From Desulfosporosinus sp. HMP52 (GTDB lineage: Bacteria; Bacillota; Desulfitobacteriia; Desulfitobacteriales; Desulfitobacteriaceae), in contig NZ_JMGA01000002.1 in the NCBI RefSeq assembly GCF_000765145.1, positions 1 to 64,000 on the forward strand: 64,000 nt of DNA. The letters are read 5' to 3'. This document shows, one piece after another, positions 8,495 to 18,000 of the stretch. The first letter of the stretch is position 1. The number at the start of each line of letters is the position of its first letter. Under the pieces are notes generated by a model. It made no database searches, had not been told where the DNA came from, and saw only the letters and a program-made list of their open reading frames with translations. The translations under genes and the position numbers were made by a program.

Positions 8495-9934
8495 GTGATT
8501 ACTTTTTTGCTTTCATTTGTCGCACTTATTCTAGGTTACATGGTCTACGGTAAGTTTGTAGAGAAAGTTTTTGGGATCAATGAAAACCTTGAAACCCCAG
8601 CTTATGCGAAAACGGATGGAGTCGATTATGTGCCCATGGACTCTGGACGAGGAAGTCTGGTACAGCTCTTAAACATCGCTGGTTTGGGGCCGATTTTTGG
8701 ACCGATTGCCGGTGCCTTATGGGGACCTGTCGCTTTTCTCTGGATTGTCCTCGGAGGGATTTTTGCCGGTGCAGTTCATGACTATTTCAGTGGAATGCTT
8801 TCCGTAAGAAATGGAGGGGCACAGCTTCCTGATATTGCGGGCAAGTACTTGGGTCAAGGAATGCGTCAGTTTGTTAATGTCTTTTCTGTAGTGCTTTTGG
8901 TTCTTGTAGGAACTGTTTTCGTTGCCGGACCTGCTAATCTAATTGTTACTCTTACCCCGTCGTGGATTAGCTTAAGTGTGGTGACTGCGGCGATTTTCAT
9001 CTATTATATTTTGGCAACACTTTTGCCGATTGATAAGATAATTGGCAAGATCTATCCAATCTTTGGTCTTTTGCTTATTATCATGGCTGTCGGAGTTGGA
9101 GCGGGATTGGTTTTAAAAGGATATCATATTCCTGAACTAACCCTAAGTAATCTCCATCCTAAGAATTTGCCTATGTGGCCATTACTATTTATTACGATAG
9201 CCTGTGGTGCTATCAGCGGGTTCCATGCTACCCAATCTCCGCTTATTGCACGCACACTGCAAAATGAAAAACATGGTCGAAAAGTATTTTATGGTATGAT
9301 GATCGGAGAATCTGCTATCGCCCTGGTGTGGGCAGCAGCAGGAATGGCTGTTTTCGGCGGAACGGTTGGATTACAAGAAGCCTTAGCCGCAGGCGGCCCC
9401 GCTGGAGTAGTCCGCACAGTATCGATAACCATGCTAGGTGCTATCGGCGGAACGATGGCTATTATCGGAGTTATTATTCTGCCGATTACTTCAGGGGATA
9501 CTGCTTTCCGCGGAGCTCGCATGGTAATCGCCGATTTTCTAAAGATGAGCCAAAAGCCAATCTCAAAACGCTTAGCTATCTCAATTCCTATCTTTGCGGT
9601 TGCCTTTGGTCTGAGCAAAATTGACTTTAATTTTCTCTGGAGATATTTCTCTTGGGCAAATCAAACAACAGCTATGATCCTGCTCTGGGCAGCTGCGGTA
9701 TATCTCGTTCAGGAGAAACGCTTGCACTGGATTGCAACAATTCCGGCAATTTTTATGACGGCAGTGACCTTCACCTACCTCTTACAAGCCCCGGAAGGCT
9801 TTGGACTGCCGACAAGTATTTCCTATCCCGTCGGACTGGTCATTACCCTTGGAATCACAGGGGTATTTGCTCGTAAAGTTAGCAAGGAACGCAAAGTTCA
9901 GTCAGAGCAGATTGTTCCTGTCTCTGCAAAGTAA
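8495..9934 (+). CDS. cstA: CstA-family carbon starvation / pyruvate-peptide transporter
   Basis: 479 aa, GTG start after GAGAGGAGG. A polytopic membrane protein with CstA hallmarks: the N-terminal GYMVYGKFVEK, DYVPM and GRGSLVQLLNIAGLGPIFGPI, then GAVHDYFSGMLS and SGFHATQSPLIAR. It is the shorter (~480 aa) CstA form found in Firmicutes, without the long C-terminal extension of the ~700 aa E. coli CstA and BtsT. Placed after a LytS/LytR pair, it parallels BtsSR-BtsT, so pyruvate import under carbon limitation is the leading inference; peptide uptake is the alternative. Confidence 0.9.
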   Translation: MITFLLSFVALILGYMVYGKFVEKVFGINENLETPAYAKTDGVDYVPMDSGRGSLVQLLNIAGLGPIFGPIAGALWGPVAFLWIVLGGIFAGAVHDYFSGMLSVRNGGAQLPDIAGKYLGQGMRQFVNVFSVVLLVLVGTVFVAGPANLIVTLTPSWISLSVVTAAIFIYYILATLLPIDKIIGKIYPIFGLLLIIMAVGVGAGLVLKGYHIPELTLSNLHPKNLPMWPLLFITIACGAISGFHATQSPLIARTLQNEKHGRKVFYGMMIGESAIALVWAAAGMAVFGGTVGLQEALAAGGPAGVVRTVSITMLGAIGGTMAIIGVIILPITSGDTAFRGARMVIADFLKMSQKPISKRLAISIPIFAVAFGLSKIDFNFLWRYFSWANQTTAMILLWAAAVYLVQEKRLHWIATIPAIFMTAVTFTYLLQAPEGFGLPTSISYPVGLVITLGITGVFARKVSKERKVQSEQIVPVSAK

Positions 9935-9947
9935 TAAACTAAAATAT

Positions 9948-9990
9948 AAAGAGGTCGTGAGAAACTATGTTTCTACACGGCCTCTTTTGC
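9948..9990 (+). terminator. intrinsic terminator of the cstA transcript
   Basis: A long stem AAAGAGGTCGTGAGAAAC / GTTTCTACACGGCCTCTTT with one mismatch and a bulge, followed by TTTTGCTTGTGCTTTT, starts 14 bp after the stop. Confidence 0.8.
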
Positions 9991-10072
9991 TTGTGCTTTT
10001 ATACCCTGAAAAATATCCCAAAACATGCTTAAGAATAATAGACCCGCCCGACCCGAGGAACCGTTTTTAACC

Positions 10073-11578
10073 TTACAACAAATACATTGTTGCCAGCACA
10101 CCTGTAATAGACATGACGATAGTGTAGGGCAAAGCCAGTTTCACCATTTCCATATAAGACAGGCGAATCAGGGGAGCAAGTGCAGAGGTCAAGAGGAACA
10201 GGAATGCCGCCTGACCGTTTGGTGTAGCAACAGAAGGAGTGTTTGTCCCCATGTTGATGGCAACTGCCAGCTTGTTATAATGTTCCAGGGCAATGCCTCC
10301 AGCTTCAAAGGCTTTCTGTGTTTCGCTCATATATACAGTAGCAACAAATACGTTGTCACTGACTACAGAAAGGACACCGTTTGCGGCAAAGAAAGCGACA
10401 AGCTGATCCTGGCCTTCCAGTTGGAGTACCCACTGAATGATTGGTGTAAATAGATGCTGGTCATGAATAACTGCAACGATGGAGAAAAATACGACCAGCA
10501 GCGCAGTAAAGGGCAGTGCTTCTTCAAAAGCATGACCGATGCGCCCTTCTTCAATAACCCCGTTAAAAGCGGTCAGCAGGATGATAATCATCAGACCAAT
10601 AATACCGACTTCTGCCAGGTGCAGCGCCAGGGAGAAGATCAGAATCACGCCGCATACAGCCATAATAATCAGGCGTACACGTCCTCGAGTATCCATGGCA
10701 GCGTCTTTGGCGTTTACGTCATCTTCGATAACCTTTCGAACAGATTCAGGAAGCTGATAGCCGTACCCCCAAAACTTAGTGACTTCAAGGGCAATAGCGG
10801 TCAGAACACCAACGATGAGTACCGGGATAGACACGGGTGCACTGTTTAAAAAGAAATCAGCAAAGTCCCATTTCATAATGGAGGCAATGAGTAGGTTCTG
10901 CGGTTCACCAACCAGTGTTGTTGCTCCGCCCAGGGCAGTACCTACAGCACCATGCATCATCAGATTGCGCAGAAAACCACGGAATTGGTTCAGGTCCTCA
11001 TGATATTTTTCATCAATGATATGGTCGTGATTGATGTCATAGGTGTCGTAGACTTTTTCGCTGGAAGCAAACTTGTGGAAGATGTTGTAGAACCCATAGG
11101 CCACGGCGATAATCACCGCCGTTACGGTTAGCGCATCCAAAAAGGCAGAAAGAACTGCACCCATAATAGAAAACAGGAAGGCCAGGGCGACTTTAGAGCG
11201 TACTTTGGTGAGAATTTTGGTAAATAGGTATACAAGACCTTCTTTCATAAAATAGATCCCGGCAACCATAAACATCAGAAGCAAAATCACCGGCAGGTTC
11301 AGTTCAACTTCGTGATAGACCGAATGGGGGTTAGTAAGCCCAATCACAACGGCTTCAATGGCCAGAAGCCCACCTGCAGGGAGAGGATAACATTTTAGCG
11401 CCATGGCCAGGGTAAAGATAAATTCGATAATCAACACCCAACCGGTAACATACTTACCTACGGTAAACATCAAAATAGGGTTTAACACTAGAAACGCAAG
11501 AATTATTGTTTTGTACCAGTTCGGAGCGTGACCCAGAAAATTTGCTCTGAATGCCTCTCCAATACCTATTTGTTTCAT
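10073..11578 (-). CDS. nhaB: Na+/H+ antiporter NhaB, copy 1
   Basis: 501 aa polytopic membrane antiporter of the NhaB family: [11 protein letters not shown] near the N-terminus, [43 protein letters not shown]-like core segments and [12 protein letters not shown] match NhaB of proteobacteria closely. It exports Na+ in exchange for H+. The ATG at 11578 has GGAGG 8 bp upstream and aligns with the other copies; an upstream in-frame ATG is disregarded. It is the last of three tandem copies and is nearly identical to copy 2 over most of its length. Small differences include SVVSDN against SAISDN and INMGTNTPS against INMGTNIPS. Unlike copies 2 and 3, its 325-bp upstream gap shows no riboswitch. Confidence 0.93.
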   Translation of the reverse strand: MKQIGIGEAFRANFLGHAPNWYKTIILAFLVLNPILMFTVGKYVTGWVLIIEFIFTLAMALKCYPLPAGGLLAIEAVVIGLTNPHSVYHEVELNLPVILLLMFMVAGIYFMKEGLVYLFTKILTKVRSKVALAFLFSIMGAVLSAFLDALTVTAVIIAVAYGFYNIFHKFASSEKVYDTYDINHDHIIDEKYHEDLNQFRGFLRNLMMHGAVGTALGGATTLVGEPQNLLIASIMKWDFADFFLNSAPVSIPVLIVGVLTAIALEVTKFWGYGYQLPESVRKVIEDDVNAKDAAMDTRGRVRLIIMAVCGVILIFSLALHLAEVGIIGLMIIILLTAFNGVIEEGRIGHAFEEALPFTALLVVFFSIVAVIHDQHLFTPIIQWVLQLEGQDQLVAFFAANGVLSVVSDNVFVATVYMSETQKAFEAGGIALEHYNKLAVAINMGTNTPSVATPNGQAAFLFLLTSALAPLIRLSYMEMVKLALPYTIVMSITGVLATMYLL

Positions 11579-11819
11579 ATGACAATCCTCCAAAATTAAA
11601 AATGCTATATTGGCTATAACATTGTAAATACTCATAGGTCGTGACCTACTGGAGTATTCTGCCGCATTACCATTTTTTGTATTCAAGTATCGCCATTAAA
11701 CTTGAATACCCGCTCTTAACACAAGCGTTTTACTATAAGAAGTTCTCTTGAGTCTAATTTGACATACTCTTTACTCCATGTAAGATTACACCATGAAAGA
11801 ATAATAGATTTGAGCATTG

Positions 11820-11850
11820 AAAAGAGAGTGTCAGCATAGACACTCTCTAT
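11820..11850 (-). terminator. intrinsic terminator after nhaB copy 2
   Basis: AGAGAGTGTC / GACACTCTCT perfect 10-bp stem with a 6-nt loop. A T-run follows on the minus strand, 54 bp past the stop of copy 2. This separates copy 2 from copy 1. Confidence 0.75.
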
Positions 11851-11903
11851 TGTTTAAATAAGTCATGTGTTTGATAAAGTTTTTTTGAATTAGAACTATT
11901 AGA

Positions 11904-13433
11904 TTACAACAGGTACATTGTTGCCAGCACACCTGTAATAGACATAACGATGGTGTAGGGCAGAGCCAGTTTTACCATTTCCATATAAGACAAACGAATC
12001 AGCGGAGCAAGTGCAGAGGTCAACAGGAACAGGAACGCTGCCTGACCGTTTGGTGTAGCAACGGAAGGGATGTTTGTACCCATGTTGATCGAAACTGCCA
12101 ACTTGTTATAATGCTCCAGGGCAATGCCTCCAGCTTCAAAGGCTTTCTGTGTTTCGGACATATATACAGTAGCAACAAATACGTTGTCACTGATTGCAGA
12201 AAGGATGCCGTTTGCCGCAAAGAAAGCGACAAGCTGATCCTGGCCTTCCAGTTGGAGTACCCACTGAATGATTGGTGTAAACAGATGCTGGTCATGAATA
12301 ACTGCAACGATGGAGAAAAATACGACCAGCAGCGCAGTAAAGGGCAGTGCTTCTTCAAAGGCATGACCGATGCGCCCTTCTTCAATAACCCCGTTGAAAG
12401 CGGTCAGCAGGATGATAATCATCAGACCAATAATACCGACTTCTGCCAGGTGCAGCGCCAGGGAGAAGATCAGCATCACGCCGCATACAGCCATAATAAT
12501 CAGGCGTACACGTCCTCGAGTATCCATGGCAGCGTCTTTGGCGTTTACGTCATCTTCGATAACCTTTCGAACAGATTCAGGAAGCTGATAGCCGTACCCC
12601 CAAAACTTAGTGACTTCAAGGGCAATAGCGGTCAGAACACCGACGATGAGTACCGGGATAGACACGGGTGCACTGTTTAAAAAGAAATCAGCAAAGTCCC
12701 ATTTCATAATGGAGGCAATGAGTAGGTTCTGTGGTTCACCAACCAGTGTTGTTGCTCCGCCCAGGGCAGTACCTACAGCACCATGCATCATCAGATTGCG
12801 CAGAAAACCACGGAATTGGTTCAGGTCCTCATGATATTTTTCATCGATGATATGGTCGTGATTGATGTCATAGGTGTCGTAGACTTTTTCGCTGGAAGCA
12901 AACTTGTGGAAGATGTTGTAGAACCCATAGGCCACGGCGATAATCACCGCCGTTACGGTTAGCGCATCCAAAAAGGCAGAAAGAACTGCACCCATAATAG
13001 AAAACAGGAAGGCCAGGGCGACCTTAGAGCGTACTTTGGTGAGAATTTTGGTAAATAGGTATACAAGACCTTCTTTCATAAAATAGATCCCGGCAACCAT
13101 AAACATCAGAAGCAAAATCACCGGCAGGTTCAGTTCAACTTCGTGATAGACCGAATGGGGGTTAGTAAGCCCAATCACAACGGCTTCGATGGCCAGAAGT
13201 CCACCCGCAGGGAGTGGATAGCATTTTAGCGCCATGGCCAGGGTGAAAATAAATTCTACAATCAAAACCCAACCGGTAATGTACTTACCGACGGTAAACA
13301 TCAAAATAGGGTTTAACACCAAAAAAGCAAGAATTGTTGTTTTGTACCAGTTCGGAGCGTGACCCAGAAAATTTGCTCTGAATGCCTCTCCAATACCCAT
13401 CTGTTTCACCTGTCCGTTACCCGTTTGTTTCAT
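11904..13433 (-). CDS. nhaB: Na+/H+ antiporter NhaB, copy 2
   Basis: 509 aa, same family evidence as copy 1 but with an N-terminal extension of about 12 residues ([15 protein letters not shown]) that copy 3 shares. The ATG at 13433 follows GGAGGAGG; a further ATG 15 bp upstream is rejected because it lies in that site. Nearly the whole nucleotide sequence from about 11913 to 13340 matches copy 1, so duplication or gene conversion is recent. A c-di-GMP-I riboswitch with a terminator stands in the leader. Probably a separately regulated isoform for salt or pH stress. Confidence 0.93.
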   Translation of the reverse strand: MKQTGNGQVKQMGIGEAFRANFLGHAPNWYKTTILAFLVLNPILMFTVGKYITGWVLIVEFIFTLAMALKCYPLPAGGLLAIEAVVIGLTNPHSVYHEVELNLPVILLLMFMVAGIYFMKEGLVYLFTKILTKVRSKVALAFLFSIMGAVLSAFLDALTVTAVIIAVAYGFYNIFHKFASSEKVYDTYDINHDHIIDEKYHEDLNQFRGFLRNLMMHGAVGTALGGATTLVGEPQNLLIASIMKWDFADFFLNSAPVSIPVLIVGVLTAIALEVTKFWGYGYQLPESVRKVIEDDVNAKDAAMDTRGRVRLIIMAVCGVMLIFSLALHLAEVGIIGLMIIILLTAFNGVIEEGRIGHAFEEALPFTALLVVFFSIVAVIHDQHLFTPIIQWVLQLEGQDQLVAFFAANGILSAISDNVFVATVYMSETQKAFEAGGIALEHYNKLAVSINMGTNIPSVATPNGQAAFLFLLTSALAPLIRLSYMEMVKLALPYTIVMSITGVLATMYLL

Positions 13434-13552
13434 ATGCCCCTCCTCCAAAAATTATAAAATGCTATATTTGACTAACAACATTGTGATATTCACAGGTCAG
13501 TTATTAAGCATTTAACACACCTCCATATATTGTGTTTTAACATTCCCAAAAT

Positions 13553-13585
13553 AAAAAGAGAGTAGTCCTAAGATGACTACTCTCC
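13553..13585 (-). terminator. riboswitch expression-platform terminator before nhaB copy 2
   Basis: GAGAGTAGTC / GACTACTCTC perfect 10-bp stem followed on the minus strand by CTTTTTATTTT. It directly follows the c-di-GMP aptamer and lies ~120 bp before the start codon, so it is the likely switching element. Confidence 0.8.
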
Positions 13586-13589
13586 CTGA

Positions 13590-13702
13590 GAAGTTCCTGC
13601 TTGTAATCTGGCGATCCTAGCGTAATTTCAGTGTGTGAAATTAGCACCTTAGACCCATGATTTTAGCGTCCTTCGCTTTCGCGAAGTTTACCCCAACCGA
13701 AG
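13590..13702 (-). ncRNA. c-di-GMP-I (GEMM) riboswitch, copy A
   Basis: Read on the minus strand, the GEMM-I core is visible: AACTTCGCGAAAGCGAAGG hairpin with a GAAA-type tetraloop, then GGACGCTAAA, GGGTCTAAGG, a variable P3 hairpin (AATTTCACACACTGAAATT) and the conserved GATCGCCAGATTAC 3' strand. The consensus of this class is GGACGCAAAGCC...GGGTCTAAGG...GATAGCCGGGTTAC. It is followed by a terminator and nhaB copy 2. The control direction (off or on with c-di-GMP) cannot be read with certainty. Confidence 0.87.
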
Positions 13703-13761
13703 TTTACGAGTATTTAGTTATAATTATATATTACAATATCTACAATATTATACCTTTAGGC

Positions 13762-15291
13762 TTACAACAGGTACATTGTTGCCAGCACACCTGTAATAGA
13801 CATAACGATGGTGTAGGGCAGAGCTAGTTTCACCATTTCCATGTAAGACAGGCGAATCAGCGGAGCAAGGGCAGAGGTCAACAGGAACAGGAACGCTGCC
13901 TGACCGTTTGGTGTAGCAACGGAAGGGATGTTTGTCCCCATGTTGATGGAAACTGCCATCTTGTTGTAATGATCTAAGGCAATGCCGCCGGCTTCAAAGG
14001 CTTTCTGTGCTTCGGTCATATAGACAGTAGCCACAAATACGTTGTCACTGATTGCTGAAAGGATACCGTTCGCCGCAAAGAAAGCGACAAGCTGATCCTG
14101 GCCTTCCAGGTGCAGTACCCACTGAATGATTGGCGTAAACAGATGCTGGTCATGAATAACTGCCACGATGGAGAAAAATACGATCAGCAGCGCAGTAAAG
14201 GGCATTGCTTCTTCAAAAGCATGACCGATGCGCCCTTCTTCAATAACCCCGTTGAAAGCGGTCAGCAGGATGATAATCATCAGACCAATAATACCGACTT
14301 CTGCCAGGTGCAAGGCTAAGGAGAAGATCAGTAGGACGCCGCATACAGCCATAGCAATCAGGCGTATACGTCCGCGGGTATCCATGGCAGCATCTTTGGC
14401 TTTTGCATCATCTTCCATAACCTTTCGAACAGACGCAGGAAGTTGATAGCCGTACCCCCAAAATTTAGTAACTTCAAGGGCAATGGCGGTCAGAAGACCA
14501 GCGATCAGTACCGGGATGGACACAGGTGCGCTGTTTAAAAAGAAATCAACGAAGTCCCATTTCATAATGGAGCCGATGAGTAGGTTCTGCGGTTCACCAA
14601 CCAGTGTTGTTGCTCCGCCCAGGGCAGTACCCACAGCGCCATGCATCATCAGATTGCGCAGAAAACCACGGAATTGGTTTAGGTCTTCTTGGTATATGTC
14701 ATCAATAATATGGTCGTGATTGATGTCATAGGTCTCGTAGACTTTTTCGCTGGAAGCAAACTTGTGGAAGATGTTGTAGAACCCATAGGCCACGGCGATG
14801 ATCACCGCCGTTACGGTCAGGGCATCCAGAAAAGCGGAAAGAACTGCGCCCATTATAGAGAACAGGAAAGCTAGGGCTACTTTAGAGTGTACTTTAGTAA
14901 GGATCTTGGTGAATAGATACACAAGACCTTCTTTCATAAAATAAATCCCGGCAACCATGAACATCAGAAGCAAAATAACCGGCAGGTTCAGTTCAACTTC
15001 GTGATAGATGGAATGGGGGTTAGTAAGCCCAATCACAACGGCTTCGATGGCAAGAAGTCCACCCGCAGGGAGTGGATAACATTTTAGCGCCATGGCCAGG
15101 GTAAAAATAAATTCGACAATCAAGACCCACCCGGTAATGTACTTACCGGCGGTAAACATCAAAATAGGGTTTAACACCAGAAAAGCAAGAATTGTTTTTT
15201 TGTACCAGTTCGGAGCGTGACCCAGAAAATTTGCACTGAATGCCTGTCCGATACCCATCTGTTTCACCTGTCCGTTACCTATCTGTTTCAT
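13762..15291 (-). CDS. nhaB: Na+/H+ antiporter NhaB, copy 3
   Basis: 509 aa, NhaB family as above, start ATG at 15291 after GGAGG. It is transcribed first in the tandem array and is the most diverged of the three at DNA level; for example IGSIMKWDFVDF replaces [12 protein letters not shown], and the charge pattern around residue 305 differs. All NhaB core segments are intact, so it should be functional. Its long leader (15292-15830) holds a second c-di-GMP-I riboswitch and a terminator. Confidence 0.93.
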   Translation of the reverse strand: MKQIGNGQVKQMGIGQAFSANFLGHAPNWYKKTILAFLVLNPILMFTAGKYITGWVLIVEFIFTLAMALKCYPLPAGGLLAIEAVVIGLTNPHSIYHEVELNLPVILLLMFMVAGIYFMKEGLVYLFTKILTKVHSKVALAFLFSIMGAVLSAFLDALTVTAVIIAVAYGFYNIFHKFASSEKVYETYDINHDHIIDDIYQEDLNQFRGFLRNLMMHGAVGTALGGATTLVGEPQNLLIGSIMKWDFVDFFLNSAPVSIPVLIAGLLTAIALEVTKFWGYGYQLPASVRKVMEDDAKAKDAAMDTRGRIRLIAMAVCGVLLIFSLALHLAEVGIIGLMIIILLTAFNGVIEEGRIGHAFEEAMPFTALLIVFFSIVAVIHDQHLFTPIIQWVLHLEGQDQLVAFFAANGILSAISDNVFVATVYMTEAQKAFEAGGIALDHYNKMAVSINMGTNIPSVATPNGQAAFLFLLTSALAPLIRLSYMEMVKLALPYTIVMSITGVLATMYLL

Positions 15292-15619
15292 ATGCCCCTC
15301 CTCTAAAATAAGAATTCTATATCCCTTAGTAACATTATGAATATTTACAGGTTAGTGACTTTTGTAGCATGTTATCGAATACCACACTTTGCATTAAGGC
15401 TGCTGAACTTGCGTATCACTCCACAGTTCGTAAGATCAACTACTACATGATGTAAGAATAAGTCCGTAGGTCGAATAAAAATTACACAACAATTAAGTCA
15501 ATGTACAATTACCTCCTTAAAAAAACTAAATAACTACTTCGATTATCCCCACTAGGACGTCGGTATAAGAATAATGCTCAATAGTAAATCAATCTTCGAT
15601 GAAGTCTTCTTCTTTAAAC

Positions 15620-15652
15620 AAGAAGAGAGCAACCTAAAAAGACCGCTCTCCC
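15620..15652 (-). terminator. riboswitch expression-platform terminator before nhaB copy 3
   Basis: On the minus strand, GAGAGCGGT pairs with GTTGCTCTC (G-U pairs included) around a U-rich loop and is followed by TTCTTGTTT. It directly follows the second c-di-GMP aptamer. The remaining leader up to the start at 15291 shows no other recognisable feature. Confidence 0.65.
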
Positions 15653-15654
15653 CT

Positions 15655-15775
15655 GAGAAGTTCTGTGCTTGTAGTCTGGCGATCATAGCCCTCAAAGGTA
15701 TTAGCAGAGCTTTGAATATAGCCTTAGACCCATGACTTTAGCGTCCTTCGCTTTCGCGAAGTTTACCCCAACCGA
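15655..15775 (-). ncRNA. c-di-GMP-I (GEMM) riboswitch, copy B
   Basis: Minus-strand reading repeats the copy A core almost exactly: AACTTCGCGAAAGCGAAGG, GGACGCTAAAG, GGGTCTAAGG and a closing GATCGCCAGACTAC. The P3 hairpin (ATTCAAAGCTCTG...CTTTGAGG) differs in sequence from copy A, as expected for a variable stem. A terminator and nhaB copy 3 follow. Confidence 0.87.
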
Positions 15776-16018
15776 ACTTGGACTATTTAATTTTTACGGA
15801 TTACAAAATCATTCGTAGTATACCAAATGTTTCTTTTAAACGTCAAGTATAATAATTGGCATTTACTTAAGTTATTACCAAAACAAAAAAATCGTAATCA
15901 CAAATTCCTATATACTATGGATAAAAGTTAAGTGTAAATCAGATACTATCTCTTGAAAATGTTGTTGCAAAAGCATTTTTAGGATTATAAAAATCATTAA
16001 TAAAAGGAGGTTTTTTAG

Positions 16019-16822
16019 GTGTTTAAACATGTAAAAGATATGGAATATACCGTACATGTGGATAAACCGGATCCTCGGTTTGCTGTATTATTACTTGAGC
16101 AATTTGGTGGTGGCAATGGTGAACTAAAAGCAGCCATGCAGTATTTTTCTCAGAGTTTAGGGTGTAATGATCCAAAGATTCGGGATTTGCTCCAAGACAT
16201 TGCTGCAGAAGAATTAAGCCATCTAGAGATGGTGGGTGAGTGCCTGGCGATGCTGATTGGCCCCGTCGACAATATTCCTAAAGACTTTTCGGCAAATCAT
16301 ATGGCTGTACTTGGAGGCGGCCCTCTTCTAATCAACTCTGCAGGAGTTCCATGGACCTCCACCTTTGTAAATTCCACCGGTGATCTCTATACAGATCTTT
16401 CTTCCAATGCCGGAGCGGAACTTAGAGCTAAGTTGGTTTATGAGCGTCTTCTTCAACAAACCGACGATGCCGGTGTGAAAGATATGATTCGATTCCTATT
16501 GAGTCGTGAGGAATCCCATAATTTCTCCTTCATGCAAGCACTGGAGACAATAAAAGGAACAGGAGTAAACAAAGACTTCCGTGATTCCGATTTCTCAAAA
16601 AAATACATGAATATGTCAACAGGTCAAGGGGACAGCAGAGGGCCATGGAACCAGGGTAATGAGTTTTCTTATGAAGAAAACCCTAATGAGAAATATGGTG
16701 GACCTGCTCAGTATGGTAAAGACCCTCAACCAGCGGGAGCTAGGGAAGTTCAGCCTGGATATAATGACAATACGCGGAATAACCCACAATACTCCCAACC
16801 ACAGCCTAATCCAAAACATTAA
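16019..16822 (+). CDS. manganese-containing catalase
   Basis: 267 aa, GTG start after AAAAGGAGG. Residues ~20-190 form the di-manganese four-helix catalase fold: FGGGNGELKAAMQYFSQS carries a ligand Glu, AAEELSHLEMVG a Glu and His, ERLLQQTDDAG and SREESHNFSFM the remaining Glu/His. It removes hydrogen peroxide without haem, which suits an anaerobe. The C-terminal ~65 residues are Gly/Pro/Asn/Gln-rich and probably disordered. Spore-coat CotJC proteins are related, but no cotJA or cotJB is adjacent. Transcribed alone, with a clear terminator. Confidence 0.92.
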   Translation: MFKHVKDMEYTVHVDKPDPRFAVLLLEQFGGGNGELKAAMQYFSQSLGCNDPKIRDLLQDIAAEELSHLEMVGECLAMLIGPVDNIPKDFSANHMAVLGGGPLLINSAGVPWTSTFVNSTGDLYTDLSSNAGAELRAKLVYERLLQQTDDAGVKDMIRFLLSREESHNFSFMQALETIKGTGVNKDFRDSDFSKKYMNMSTGQGDSRGPWNQGNEFSYEENPNEKYGGPAQYGKDPQPAGAREVQPGYNDNTRNNPQYSQPQPNPKH

Positions 16823-16857
16823 ATAAGTAAGTCCCCAAAATAGACTTTTGATAGTCA

Positions 16858-16902
16858 AAGAGGCTAAATGTGCAATAGAATGCCATTTAGCCTCTCGCTT
16901 TT
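16858..16902 (+). terminator. intrinsic terminator after the Mn catalase
   Basis: AGAGGCTAAATG / CATTTAGCCTCT perfect 12-bp stem with a 13-nt loop, followed by CGCTTTTTTC. Confidence 0.85.
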
Positions 16903-17062
16903 TTCTGCTCGTTAGCTTCCTATTAACTTAGTTTGGACTAAGGTTATGCTTCAGTGAACTCGTTTGCTAGACGTCAACATGGAATTTTTAAGATAAGAAA
17001 ATTCAATGCCCATAAACTGCGGATTAGTATTATTGGTGCGAGATTCAATAAGTTTGATGAAC

Positions 17063-17626
17063 CTAGTCATTATGACTATGGAGATTTTTTGCATGTCTCA
17101 GGGGTTCATGTTCATGATGATGGTCATGATTGTGGCTATGGCTATGGGCAAGGCCCAGGGCATGAGCCATAGTATGTTTTCTATCAGGAAGAGCATCTAG
17201 CCAACCATTATTAGCATCCTCTTTGCTGTCTAGGGAGCCAATATACGGCTTGATATCTAGTACTGGAGTTCCGTCATAGGCATCGATTCCCGAAATAATT
17301 AGCTCGTTGCCGCGTATTTCTTTTAGCTTAACAACACTTAAACCCAAAGGGTTGGGCCTTTTCGCAGAACGGCTGGCAAAAAGCCCAATTTCAATTTCTG
17401 GGGCCCAAGGGGATCGGGTAAGCATTTCGATGGGTGGAGTTACTTGATTAAAGTGATAGAGCACATAGATATAGTTAAAAGTTTCTAAGGCCTCTAGAGC
17501 GTGTGTATAGTCGGGATTTAATGTAATCCAGAAATCACCGGGTGCATTTGGTATGGGCTGTTGAGGAGTATTTAGTGTGAAATATGGTGTGTGAATAGTA
17601 CCGATGGATTGCAAAGTAACGGTCAT
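17063..17626 (-). CDS. trmO: TrmO/TsaA-family tRNA N6-methyltransferase with His-rich tail
   Basis: 187 aa. Residues ~1-145 are a TsaA-like beta-barrel: IGTIHTPYF start, YIYVLYHFNQV, and FASRSAKRPNPLGLSVVKL with YDGTPVLDIKPY, the SAM-binding signatures. The E. coli member methylates t6A37 in tRNA. The last 37 residues contain 13 histidines (core HSHSHNHDHHHEH), a likely metal-binding tail not required by the family. The gene follows cooT by 13 bp on the same strand and faces a zinc uptake locus, so a role in Ni/Zn handling is plausible. Start ATG at 17626 with GGGAGGAG upstream. Confidence 0.87.
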   Translation of the reverse strand: MTVTLQSIGTIHTPYFTLNTPQQPIPNAPGDFWITLNPDYTHALEALETFNYIYVLYHFNQVTPPIEMLTRSPWAPEIEIGLFASRSAKRPNPLGLSVVKLKEIRGNELIISGIDAYDGTPVLDIKPYIGSLDSKEDANNGWLDALPDRKHTMAHALGLAHSHSHNHDHHHEHEPLRHAKNLHSHND

Positions 17627-17639
17627 ATTCGACTCCTCC

Positions 17640-17840
17640 CTATAGTGGATTATCGATTTTCTCTAAAACAATTCGGTGGTTAAGCAGGGTCATATCTTTT
17701 ATTTTAGCTTGAATGAATTTTTGCATTCCAAAGATGTCGATAAGCTTTAAGCCGTTTTCGTAAGGTTCAATCACATCGACTGACTCCATGAACATTACTT
17801 CAGTTTCGCCTTCTTTAAGATAGGCATTAGCTTCACACAT
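17640..17840 (-). CDS. CooT-family small nickel-binding protein
   Basis: 66 aa, the exact size of CooT proteins. It starts with MCEANAYL (Cys2 is the known Ni ligand of the dimer), then the characteristic VDVIEP, LIDIFGMQKFI and NHRIVLEKI segments. CooT assists nickel delivery to CO dehydrogenase in Rhodospirillum rubrum. No CODH gene lies in this window. Start ATG with AAAGGAGTTAACG upstream; trmO follows in the same operon. Confidence 0.9.
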   Translation of the reverse strand: MCEANAYLKEGETEVMFMESVDVIEPYENGLKLIDIFGMQKFIQAKIKDMTLLNHRIVLEKIDNPL

Positions 17841-18000
17841 TATCGTTAACTCCTTTATTTTTAAGTATATAAATAAACAACCTAGGGCTTATTCAAAATA
17901 GTTTGTCTCTGAACTTAAGCTTAATCCATCTATTCGACAACCAAAAATTATATCCTGCAAAATATTTGCCTAATGCTCAACCTAAAAATGATTTATTTCC

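Noticed and set aside
10454-10849. Plus-strand frames within the nhaB genes
   Set aside because: Repeated identically in the three copies as antisense shadows of a well-supported coding strand.
16954-17200. Plus-strand frames rich in His/Met/Gly near 17.1 kb
   Set aside because: Antisense of the His-rich tail of the TrmO gene.
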